Source: Mixophyes australis (lineage: Eukaryota; Chordata; Amphibia; Anura; Limnodynastidae). Taken from it: 64,000 bases of DNA. The notes beneath the pieces are model-generated. The model ran no database searches. It saw nothing but the letters and a program-made list of their open reading frames with translations, and was not told the DNA's origin. The stretch spans positions 39,089,824-39,153,823 of the forward strand of contig JAVHZZ010000009.1 in NCBI GenBank assembly GCA_036250195.1, read 5' to 3'. A program made the position numbers and the translations under genes. Position 1 is the first letter of the stretch. Each line of letters starts with the position of its first letter. This document shows, piece after piece, positions 1-9,350 of this stretch.

Positions 1-2788
1 CTCACTGACCAGGTTCCCCGCTGCACTAAAAACTCTTTCCGAGTACACACTGGAGGGGGGACAACTCAGGTAAAATAGAGCCAGTTTGTACAGGGGCTTC
101 CAAACTGCCTTTTTTTCCTGCCAGTAACAATATGGACTGTCTGACATGTCTACTTGGATGGTGTCAGCAAAGTAATCATCCACAATTTTTTCTATTGTGA
201 CAGCATCCAATGCAGCGACAGTAGACATGTCTGCAATGGTTGGCAGGTCCTTCAGTCCGGACCAGATGTTATCAGCATCCCCGCCAGTGCCTCTTTTGGG
301 AAAACTGAGCTTTTTCCTCGCAGCCATAGATGTGGAAGAAAATGAGGGTGGAGCTGTTGGCATGTCACGGTCCTCTTCAGAGGACAATCTCCTGACCAGC
401 AGGTCTTTGCACCGCTGTAGACTTGTGTCCGCCGGAAACAGAGACACAACATACGCTTTAAACCGAGGATCGAGCACGGTGGCCAGAATGTATTCCTCTG
501 ACTTTAAAAGAGTGACCACCCTCGGATCCTGGCAAAGCGTACGAAGGGCTACATCCACAAGAGCTACATGCTTGGTGTAATCGTAATGGCTTACCAGCTC
601 CTCCCTCACTTTCTCCAGCTGCTTCTGCAACAGCCTGATCAGGGGAATGACCTGACTCAAGCTGGCAGTGTCGGAATTGACTTCTCGTGTGGCAAGTTCA
701 AATGGCTGTAGAACCTTGCACAACACGGAAATCAGTCTCCACTGCGCTTGACTGAGGCGCATCCCCACTCCTTTGCCTATGTCGTAGGTGGCTGTGTAGG
801 CCTGAATGGCCTTTTGCTGCTCCTCCATCCTCTGCAGCATATAGAGGGTGGAGTTCCAGCGCGTCACAACCTCTTGTTTGAGGTGATGGCAGGGCAGGTT
901 CATGCTTTTTTGATGTGCCTCTAGTCTGCGGTAGGCACTGGCTGAATGCCGAAAGTGTCCAGCAATTTTGCGCGCCACCGCAAGCATCTCCTGCACACCC
1001 CTGTCACTCTTGAGGTAATGCTGCACCACCAAATTAATGGTGTGGGCAAAACATGGGACGTGCTGGAAATTGCCCATATTTAATGCCCGCACAATGTTAC
1101 TGGCATTGTCTGACACCACAAATCCCCATGAGAGTCTAAGTGGGGTAAGCCACTGGGAGATAATTTCCCTCATTTTCTCTAATATGTTGTCAGCGTTGTG
1201 CCTCTTATTAAAGCCTGTAATACACAATGTTGCCTGCCTTTGCACGAGCCGCCATTTTGTAGTTTCTGCTACTGATGCAGCTGTTGCTGTTGCTGCGGAA
1301 GGGGATGCATCTACCCAGTGGGCTGTCACAGTCATATAGTCCTTCATTTGCCCAGAACCACTTGTCCACATGTCCGTGGTTAAGTGGACAGTGGGTACAA
1401 CCGCATTTTTTAGAGCACTGAGGACACTTGATCGTACTTCTCTGTACATTTTTGGTATCGCCTGCCTAGTGAAGTGGAATCTCGACGGGATTTGGTACCG
1501 GGGACACAATACCTCCATCAACCCTCTAAATCCCACTCCACTGATGGCGGACACCGGGCGCACGTCTAACACCAACATTGCAGTTACAGCCGCAGTTATA
1601 CGCTTTGCAATAGGGTGACTACTATCGTATTTTGTGGTCATGGCAAACGACTGTTGGACGGTCAATTGTTTTGTGAAAGACTTAGCGGTCTTACGACTTC
1701 CCCTCTGGGAAGATGACCGACTAACAGCAGCAACAGCAGCAGTGGCAGTAGTAGGCGTACCGCTGCAGGATTCCTCGGATGAATCCCGTATTGAGGAGGA
1801 CTCAGTCTGGCTGCTGACTTGGGCTGCAGGACTGAATCTGATGGAGATTGTGGAGGAAGTTGACGAGGAGGGTGTTGCTGGTGTGTATCCAACTGGACCA
1901 CGGGATTTAGGTGTCCCTGTACCGATGAGGGTCCTAGCCCCAGTTCCTGAACTAACCACTGAACTATGAAGGTTATTCAGGTGACGTATAAGGGAGGATG
2001 TTCCTAGGTGGGCAAGATCCTTACCCCTGCTTATTTGAGCTTTACATAAGCTACATATGGCCATACATTGGTTGTCTGGATTTGGATAAAAATAACTCCA
2101 GACCGAAGAGGTGCATTTTTTGGTCTTCTGACCAGGCATGACGATGGGCTTTTTCATCCCATGGACATCAGCTGTTTCCCCCCCTGGTGCCTCATTTACA
2201 ATAACCACATCACCATCCTCATCATCAAGTTCCTCCACAGCGCCAGCTACATCATCAATAGCCTCCACCCGAGCCACCTCTTCCCGTACAGTGATGGGAA
2301 GGTCAGGCTTGACAACCACCAACATCCTTGGACTCGCCTTGTGGATTTGTGATAATTTCTCTTTAGAAGGCAGAGTTGTTTGCTGTTTTGTTGCTGACAG
2401 CATAACTCTCTTCAATTTTTTGTAGGGGGGGGGGGGGAGGAGGAGGAGGGCTAAGATCCGTGGGTGAAGCTGAACCACTAGTCATGAACACGGGCCAGGG
2501 CCTAAGCCGTTCCTTGCCACTCCGTGTCGTAAATGGCATATTGGCAACTTTACGTTTCTCCTCAGATGATTTTAAGTTTCTCTTTTTGCTACTTTTTCTT
2601 AACTTGGGCTTTTTGGATTTTACATGCCCGGTACTACGAGATTGGGCATCGGGCTTGGAAGACGACGTTGATGGCATTTCATCGTCTATGTCATGACTAG
2701 TGGCAGCAGCTTCAGCATTAGGAGGAAGTGGGTCTTGATCTTTCCCTACTTTATCCTCCAAATTTTTGGTCTCCATTATATGTAGCAC
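1..2788 (-). pseudogene. hAT (ZBED-type) transposase, partial, one frameshift in a G13 run
   Basis: Read on the minus strand, the first stretch begins at 2788 (MLHIMETKN; the Met at 2776 is an equally good start) and stays open to a stop at 2363. From about 2460 down to base 1 the neighbouring frame has no stop at all. It encodes a BED zinc finger (ICSLC...RHLNNLH), the first catalytic Asp in TTDMWTS (codon 1372-1374), the CFAHT motif, RWNSTLYML and the start of the C-terminal dimerisation block (SSVYSERVFS). The window cuts it at NLVSE, about 100 codons before the end expected from the 6341-9334 homologue. The two frames overlap only at the 13-G tract 2425-2437 (poly-Pro in the protein), so a one-base length change there is the single visible lesion. 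It could be a real mutation, an assembly error in a homopolymer, or a slippage-tolerated site. Catalytic residues are otherwise kept, so it is either a recent pseudogene or an active copy misread. Confidence 0.85.
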
Positions 2789-2958
2789 AAGATACTGCAG
2801 AATGTGTGAACTTGGTAATATTGCAGTACCAATGGACTTATACTGCTGGATTGGTTTTGCAAATTTGGTTATAATTATTATATATTTTTATTTTTTTTTA
2901 AAATTTTTATTTTTTTTTACTTTTTTTTTATTTTTTAAAAACTTGGGAATAATGGGGA
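2789..2958. repeat. AT-rich leader with T/A homopolymer runs
   Basis: This stretch lies between the transposase start and the first 296-bp repeat unit of element 1. It is dominated by runs of T and A (2880-2940) and no gene is visible. The same AT-rich segment recurs at the end of each 296-bp unit, so it is the edge of that array. Confidence 0.6.
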
Positions 2959-4080
2959 AATAACTATGCCCTTAGAAGCACAGAGCACAGGACACAGCAC
3001 CACTGGACTGAACAGGACACGGCACAGGACCCAGCAGCACTACGGAACTCAGCAGGACAGAGCACAGGACACAGCACCACTGGACTGATACTGCAGAATG
3101 TGTGAACTTTGTAATATTGCAGTACCAATGGACTTATACTGCTGGATTGGTTTTGCAAATTTGGTTATAATTATATATATTTTTTTTTTAATTTTTAATT
3201 GTAATTTTTTTTTTACTTTTTTTTTATTTTTTAAAAACTTGGGAATAATGGGGAAATAACTATGCCCTTAGAAGCACAGAGCACAGGACACAGCACCACT
3301 GGACTGAACAGGACACGGCACAGGACCCAGCAGCACTACGGAACTCAGCAGGACAGAGCACAGGACACAGCACCACTGGACTGATACTGCAGAATGTGTG
3401 AACTTTGTAATATTGCAGTACCAATGGACTTATACTGCTGGATTGGTTTTGCAAATTTGGTTATAATTATATATATTTTTTTTTTAATTTTTAATTGTAA
3501 TTTTTTTTTTACTTTTTTTTTATTTTTTAAAAACTTGGGAATAATGGGGAAATGACTATGCCCTTAGAAGCACAGAGCACAGGACACAGCACCACTGGAC
3601 TGAACAGGACACGGCACAGGACCCAGCAGCACTACGGAACTCAGCAGGACAGAGCACAGGACACAGCACCACTGGACTGATACTGCAGAATGTGTAAACT
3701 TTGTAATATTGCAGTACCACTGGACTTTTACTGCTGAATGTGTGAACTTGGTAATATTGCAGTACCAATGGGCTTATACTGCAGGATTGGTTGTGCAAAT
3801 TTTGTGGTAATTAAAAAAAATTTGATTAGTTTTTGGTATTTTTTTAAATAACTTTTTTTTATTTTTTTAAACACAGGGGAATATTGGGGAAATAACTATG
3901 CCTTTAGAAGCACAGAGAACAGGACACAGCACCACTGGACTGAACAGGACACAGCACTGGACCCAGCAGCACCACTGACCTCAGAAGGACAGAGCACAGC
4001 ACACAGCACCACTGGACTGATACTGCAGAACACAGCACAGCACAGCACAGCACAGCACAGCACAGAACTAAACAGCACAG
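2959..4080. repeat. 296-bp tandem array in the hAT element 1 leader
   Basis: The motif CCCTTAGAAGCACAGAGCAC begins near 2969, 3265 and 3561 (spacing 296), with a diverged fourth start near 3897 after a unit lengthened by an internal duplication of the block around 3690-3780. Each unit holds a CAGGACACAGCACCACTGG-rich half and an AT-rich half. The first two units give identical 64-residue translations on the minus strand, so duplication is recent. The array ends in short GCACA repeats (4028-4065). It would be transcribed as 5' leader of the transposase message. Confidence 0.9.
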
Positions 4081-4140
4081 CACGAGATCTACCAGGACAG
4101 AGGACCACCTAAAACACCCTCCCTCTACCCTGATCAATGC

Positions 4141-4215
4141 CCGAGTGAAGATGGCGGCGACTAGCGGGGAATTTATAGGATCCGAGTATCGCGAGATCCG
4201 ACAACGGGATTATGA
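4141..4215 (-). promoter_or_regulatory. Transposase promoter of hAT element 1: TATA box with YY1-like site
   Basis: On the minus strand, TATAAAT lies at 4177-4171, 160 bases inside the element end. GCCGCCATCTT (complement of the YY1 consensus AAGATGGCGGC, 4148-4158) follows 13 bases downstream, where initiation would be expected. Upstream is GTTGTCGGATCTCGCGATACT. The whole block is repeated at 59331-59395. The promoter function is inferred from motif spacing only. Confidence 0.55.
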
Positions 4216-4289
4216 GTCAGAGCCTCAGTTTCAGATTTGAATTTGGCGCCAATACCCGGATCTGTCTCGGATCCGACTCGGATCCGCAA

Positions 4290-4336
4290 CGTTCGGGTGG
4301 GCTCGGATTTCATAAATCCGAGTGCGCTCATCCCTA
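4290..4336 (-). other. hAT element 1 terminus with subterminal hairpin
   Basis: From the end inward on the minus strand: TAGGGATGAGCGCA, then a perfect 9-bp hairpin CTCGGATTT / AAATCCGAG with a 3-base loop, then CCCACCCGAAC. The same layout, with a different stem sequence, is found at the end of element 2 (11963-12009). Confidence 0.75.
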
Positions 4337-4847
4337 GTAGGAATAGTGTTATCGAGGATAATGTCACCTCTAAATAAGAGATGGGTTTTCACAGAGCATC
4401 TAAAGATTTGAAGGCTGTGGGAAAGTCTGATTGAGCGTAGTAGGGAATTCCATAAGTGGGGAGCAGCACGGGAGAAGTCTTGTAGGCGGGAGTGAGAGCT
4501 GGTTATCAGAGACGAGACAATTAATGAATGAATGAATTAATTAATTTGTTTTAAAAGAAGGATAAAGTAAAAATGGCTTTAACTACAATAAACCATTACT
4601 GCCATTTCCAAGAATGTCTGTTGATATGTTCACTGAGCAAGGCTGTAGTATAATTTTATAATGTCTAGCTACTGTTTCTGGAAATATTAAGTTATAAAGT
4701 TCAGCGAAAAGCAGCATAAAGCATCAATCCCACATAGATTTATTTTTTAATTTGAAAAGCAGGTACCTTTTAAGCATGCATCTGTTAGACATTTTTATTA
4801 GCTGTCCTTCAACAAATTATTATTCTTGGCGTACATGTCTATGAACA
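4337..4847. other. Spacer between hAT elements 1 and 2; probable old dispersed repeat
   Basis: There is no credible ORF. The segment around 4375-4530 (containing GGAAGGCTGTGGGAAAGTC-like wording) resembles an interspersed repeat I associate with frog genomes, but I cannot name the family. The remainder is AT-rich unique-looking DNA. Confidence 0.3.
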
Positions 4848-5239
4848 GTTATAATTAGAGATGGTCACTGACCCCCGTGTTTTGGTTTTGGATTCGGTTT
4901 TGGATCTGGATTACCGTCGTGTTTTGGTTTTGGTTTTGCAAAACCTCCATTGCGTGTTTTGGTTTTGGTTTTGGTTTTGTTTGGTTTTGTTTTGCTATTT
5001 TTTGGGAAAATCCATGTTTTTGGGCCTAAATTAACCCAATTTAGTGCTCCAACTGTTTTAGAGACAAGTAATCTAATTGTTGAGGTAATAAATCATCCAA
5101 AAAAACAGTTTAATTCTTCGTTGGTAGGCCTATTCTACACACAAAACAGATTGTCTTCCTCTCCATCTATGCATATTGGCAATGCAGCCATCGTCTTTGA
5201 ATGTATATTACACCCTACACTTATAGTTAAATATGTAAA

Positions 5240-6185
5240 GAAATGGAAAAAGCCAGTTTGGTTTCTGTCTCTCAAGGCCCCCCTCCACTTGTATAAAATA
5301 CCAAAAAATTCAGCCATTATAGACTGTACAATATTAATTGACATGGAGAAAGCCAGTTTGGTTTCTGTCTCTCAAGGCCCCCCTCCACTTGTATAAAATA
5401 CCAAAAAATTCAGCCATTATAGACTGTACAATATTAATTGACATGGAGAAAGCCAGTTTGGTTTCTGTCTCTCAAGGCCCCCCTCCACTTGTATAAAATA
5501 CCAAAAAATTCAGCCATTATAGACTGTACAATATTAATTGACATGGAGAAAGCCAGTTTGGTTTCTGTCTCTCAAGGCCCCCCTCCACTTGTATAAAATA
5601 CCAAAAAATTCAGCCATTATAGACTGTACAATATTAATTGACATGGAGAAAGCCAGTTTGGTTTCTGTCTCTCTAGGCCCCCCTCCACTTGTATAAAATA
5701 CTAAAAAATTCAGCCATTATAGACTGTACAATATTAATTGACATGGAGAAAGACAGTTTGGGGTCACTCTGTCTCTCTAGGCCCCCCTCCACTTGTATAA
5801 AATACCAAAAAATTCAGCCATTATAGACTGTACAATATTAATTGACATGGAGAAAGCCAGTTTGGTTTCTGTCTCTCTAGGCCCCCCTCCACTTGTATAA
5901 AATACTAAAAAATTCAGCCATTATAGACTGTACAATATTAATTGACATGGAGAAAGACAGTTTGGGGTCACTCTGTCTCTCTAGGCCCCCCTCCACTTGT
6001 ATAAAATACCAAAAAATTCAGCCATTATAGACTGTACAATATTAATTGACATGGAAAAAGCCAGTTTGGTTTCTGTCTCTCTAGGCCCCCCTCCACTTGT
6101 ATAAAATACCCAAAAATTCAGCCATTATAGACTGTACAATATTATGAAAAATGGACAAAGCCAGTTTAGGGTCACTCTGTCTATG
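5240..6185. repeat. 100-104-bp tandem array, 3' side of hAT element 2
   Basis: The landmark ACATGGAGAAAG recurs at 5341, 5441, 5541, 5641, 5741, 5845, 5945 and (as ACATGGAAAAAG) 6049, plus a degenerate copy near 6149, giving about nine units. The period is 100 bp. Two units carry a 4-bp longer variant (GGGGTCACTCTG in place of GGTTTCTG), which makes them 104 bp. Units 5741 and 5945 share this variant and so were probably copied as a pair. The array lies between the transposase stop and the left end, i.e. in the 3' UTR side. Confidence 0.93.
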
Positions 6186-6340
6186 ACACCCTACCCTTAA
6201 GGATAAATTGCCCTAACAGCAGGCTTTCAAGATGGTATGTGATATGGAAATGCCACAAGTCCCTTTCCTCTTTGGGGGTAGATTGCACCCTACACTTACA
6301 TAGAAAGTTTTAAAAAGATGTTATCGGCATCATCTTCAGC

Positions 6341-9334
6341 TTAATCCTCACCCTCATCAGTGTGTACGTCATCATCACAGACTATCAATTCATCGCCGCT
6401 TGAATCCGCCATTAGAGAACAGTCAGTGCTTGGATGTCTTGGATGGTGAAGGCCTTCCTCGTGGAAGATGTAGTTCATTTTTATAAACATCATTTTCTCC
6501 ACATTTTTGGGAAGTAACCTTCTACGGCGATCACTGACTAAGTTCCCTGCTGTGCTGAACACTCGTTCAGAGTACACACTGGAGGGTGGGCAGCTTAGGT
6601 ATTGCAAAGCAAGTTTGTACATGGGTTTCCAAATGGCCTGCTTTTCTTCCCAGTAAGGAAAGGGACTGTCTGACATTTCCATATCAACTACCTCTTGAAA
6701 GTAATCCTCCACCATCCTTTGCATGTTTATACTCATATTGGATGGAGTTATGGGCAAAGTGACACATTTTTTTGAAAAATCCTTCAAACCAGCCCAGATG
6801 TTAAATTGTTCTGGTCTGCCCCCTGTGTCTTCCCTGCTTCTTTTTTGGAAATTTAATTTTTTACGAGCAACAGCTTGAGAAAGTGAAGGAGGACACGTCG
6901 TCAAGCCGAGGCCCAGTTCAGCGGCCAACTTGCTGAGCAATAGCTCCTTGCAAAAGTTCACATCTCGCTCATTTACAAGTAAAGACTCAATGTAGGTTTT
7001 AAACCTTGGATCAAGCACAGTGGCCAAAACGTACTGATCCGAGTTCAAGATCTTAATAACTCGAGGATCATTGTGAAGCGAATTAAGTACTTGATCGACA
7101 AGGCCAACATACTTTGCTGAATTGCTTGCTTTCAGCTCCTCCTTCATTTTCTCAAGCTGCTTTTCCAATAGTCTAATTAAAGGAATGACTTGGCTCAAAC
7201 TAGCAGAGTCTGCACTGACCTCACATGTCACAACTTCAAATGGTTTCAGCACCTTGCACAGCACTGAAAGGATTCCCCACTGTGCAAGAGTGAAATACAT
7301 CCCCCCTCCTTTCCCAATGTCATGACTTGTGCAATATGCTTGGATGGCTTTGCGCTGTTCCTCCATCCTCTGAAGCATGTACAGGGTGGAATTCCACCGA
7401 GTTACCACCTCTTGCTTAAGTTGGTGGCAGGGCAAGTTAAACTGCTCTTGGAGCTGCTGTAATCTCCTACATGCTGTGGCTGAATGCCTGAAATGGCCTG
7501 AAATTTTACGGGCCACCGAAAGCATCTCCTGCACCTCACGGTTATTTCGTAGGAAGCTCTGCACCACCAAGTTGATGGTGTGAGCAAAACAGGGAATATG
7601 TTGGAAATCACCCAGCTGTAATGCTCGCACTATATTGTTGGCGTTATCTGAAATGACATACCCTGGGGAGAGTCCGAGTGGTATAAGCCATGCATCAATC
7701 ACATCTCTCAGTTTGCGTAACAAATTGTCAGCCGTATGCCTGTTAGTGAAGCCGGTGATACAAAGAGTGGCCTGCCTGTGACAAATGTTACGTAGTGGTG
7801 TACATGCTGCTGCTGTTCCTGCTGGTGAAGGTGAATGACCAACCCAGTGGGCTGTCACAGTCATATAGTCTTTGGTTTGGCCACTTCCACTTGTCCACAT
7901 ATCTGTGGTTAAGTGAACAGTGGGCAGAATGGCATTTTTCAGCGCAATCTCTACATTTTTACACACTTTTTGGTATAGTTGTGGAATAGCTTTACGGGAG
8001 AAATGGTGTCGCGATGGAATTCTGTAACGCGGACACAAAACCTCAATTAACTGTGAAAAACCAGCTGCGTTTATTGTGGAGATTGGACGCAGATCTAACA
8101 CTAACATTGCAGCCATGGCGTCTGTGATTCGCTTGGCGACTGGGTGACTGCTGTCATATTTGCTTCCCCTCGCAAATGATTGTTTCACAGTTAATTGCTG
8201 AAATGTAGGACTGCTCATTTTATTCACCTGCCTCTGGGATGACGATTCACCCCCAGCAGCAGCAACAGCAGCAGCAGGACTAACGCTTTCTTCAGAGGAA
8301 TCAATAATAGTGCCGGAGTCATCCAGCCTTAAGTGGGATGCCGGGCTAACTCCGAGCGCTACTGAGGATATTGATGAGGATGGTGTGGTGGGTGTATTTT
8401 GTAGCCGTCGGTATGTCGGTGAGCGGAGGGTCTTAGCTGATGAGGGAGTGCTTGTATTCTTTTGGGAAGAACTTTCAGCTTTTCCCAACACTTTGCCATG
8501 AACTCTCGTTAAATGGCGTAACATAGACGAGGTTCCAAGATGGTTAAGGTCCCTCCCTCGACTGACTGTGGCTTCACATACACTACAAATGGCTATACAA
8601 TTGTTGTCTGGATTTGGGTAGAAATAATTCCACACATAAGAAGTGGATTTTTTTGTTTTATGCCCAGGCATGACAATGGCCTTTTTCTTGTCACGTGCCA
8701 GAACTGCTGCCACTGGTGCAGGACTTACACAAACAACCTCATCCTCATCAACATCCTCATTAGCGCCCTCGTCGCCTACACAAATCTCCCCCTCATCCTC
8801 TTCTAATTCCAAAGTGGCATCCTCAATTTGGGTATCACCGGCTACACTCGGGCTATTAAGGCACACATCAGCAGAATGCTCACGATTAGACATCCCACTG
8901 TTGGATGGACTCTCCACAGGGATTGTTGTCATTTGTGAATCAGAGCAAATATTCTCCTGTAATGCCTCACTGTTATCTTGCAGCTCGGCTTTGACGCGTA
9001 ACAGTAGTTGTGCACCAATTGTAGGCTGGGTAACTTTTTGGGATCTGCCACTAATAGCCAAAGGTGAAGGCCTCATTCTCTCTTTGCCACTGCGTGTGTA
9101 GAATGGCATGCTTGCAATTTTTTTTTTATCGTCACTTAACTTTTGCTCAGTTACACTTCTTTTTCGCTTCAATACAGTAAATTTTTTTTTGGTTTTTGTT
9201 TTTTGCACTAATTTGAAAACACTCTGTTGTTTGACATCGCCTTGGCCAGATGACGTACTGGGAACACTAACATCAGGACTGGTGACAGAACCTGGTTGCT
9301 CATTTAGATCATATGTGGACTGCTTTGAATCCAT
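6341..9334 (-). CDS. hAT transposase, ZBED/BED-finger type, 997 aa, intact
   Basis: It would catalyse excision and reinsertion of the hAT element in the nucleus. The order is: a basic low-complexity N-terminus (residues 40-75, NLS-like); an acidic segment (about 170-205); a BED-type zinc finger with C250, C253, H274 and H279; the RNase H-like core with D478 in TTDMWTS and D563 in ISDNANN; the CFAHT motif (C582, H585); RWNSTLYML; and the C-terminal dimerisation block SSVYSERVFSTAGNLVSD with E923, followed by RRRRLLPKN. The D-D-E set and the dimerisation block are therefore present. There is no internal stop or frameshift over 2994 bases and no sign of introns. The start Met at 9334 is preceded by GCTCAGA and followed by G, and the next Met is far inside. 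The stop is TAA at 6341. The length exceeds the roughly 600-800 aa usual for many hAT transposases, mainly through the long disordered N-terminal part. Its near relative is the frameshifted copy at 1-2788. It is probably functional, but activity is not shown by sequence alone. Confidence 0.95.
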   Translation of the reverse strand: MDSKQSTYDLNEQPGSVTSPDVSVPSTSSGQGDVKQQSVFKLVQKTKTKKKFTVLKRKRSVTEQKLSDDKKKIASMPFYTRSGKERMRPSPLAISGRSQKVTQPTIGAQLLLRVKAELQDNSEALQENICSDSQMTTIPVESPSNSGMSNREHSADVCLNSPSVAGDTQIEDATLELEEDEGEICVGDEGANEDVDEDEVVCVSPAPVAAVLARDKKKAIVMPGHKTKKSTSYVWNYFYPNPDNNCIAICSVCEATVSRGRDLNHLGTSSMLRHLTRVHGKVLGKAESSSQKNTSTPSSAKTLRSPTYRRLQNTPTTPSSSISSVALGVSPASHLRLDDSGTIIDSSEESVSPAAAVAAAGGESSSQRQVNKMSSPTFQQLTVKQSFARGSKYDSSHPVAKRITDAMAAMLVLDLRPISTINAAGFSQLIEVLCPRYRIPSRHHFSRKAIPQLYQKVCKNVEIALKNAILPTVHLTTDMWTSGSGQTKDYMTVTAHWVGHSPSPAGTAAACTPLRNICHRQATLCITGFTNRHTADNLLRKLRDVIDAWLIPLGLSPGYVISDNANNIVRALQLGDFQHIPCFAHTINLVVQSFLRNNREVQEMLSVARKISGHFRHSATACRRLQQLQEQFNLPCHQLKQEVVTRWNSTLYMLQRMEEQRKAIQAYCTSHDIGKGGGMYFTLAQWGILSVLCKVLKPFEVVTCEVSADSASLSQVIPLIRLLEKQLEKMKEELKASNSAKYVGLVDQVLNSLHNDPRVIKILNSDQYVLATVLDPRFKTYIESLLVNERDVNFCKELLLSKLAAELGLGLTTCPPSLSQAVARKKLNFQKRSREDTGGRPEQFNIWAGLKDFSKKCVTLPITPSNMSINMQRMVEDYFQEVVDMEMSDSPFPYWEEKQAIWKPMYKLALQYLSCPPSSVYSERVFSTAGNLVSDRRRRLLPKNVEKMMFIKMNYIFHEEGLHHPRHPSTDCSLMADSSGDELIVCDDDVHTDEGED

Positions 9335-9350
9335 TCTGAGCGCAAACCAC

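Larger units (their letters stand above)
1..4336 (-). mobile_element. hAT DNA transposon, element 1 (5' part; runs off the left edge)
   Basis: The minus-strand terminus reads TAGGGATGAGCGC and ends at 4336, and the next 8 bases (GTAGGAAT) would be one copy of the target-site duplication. Moving inward there is a hairpin, a TATA box, a 296-bp tandem array and a ZBED-type hAT transposase. The 3' end of the element and the other duplication lie outside the window. The same 5' terminus recurs inverted at 59202-59635, which supports 4336 as the true end. Assignment to hAT rests on the transposase similarity to the intact copy at 6341-9334 and on the TAGRGATG terminus. Confidence 0.85.

Noticed and set aside
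2964..4137. Short Cys/Ser/Val-rich ORFs in the 296-bp repeats (and the mirror ones at 59401-59680)
   Set aside because: They derive from GCACA/CAGGACA repeats in the hAT leader. The repeats at 59401-59680 cross the hAT-LINE junction.
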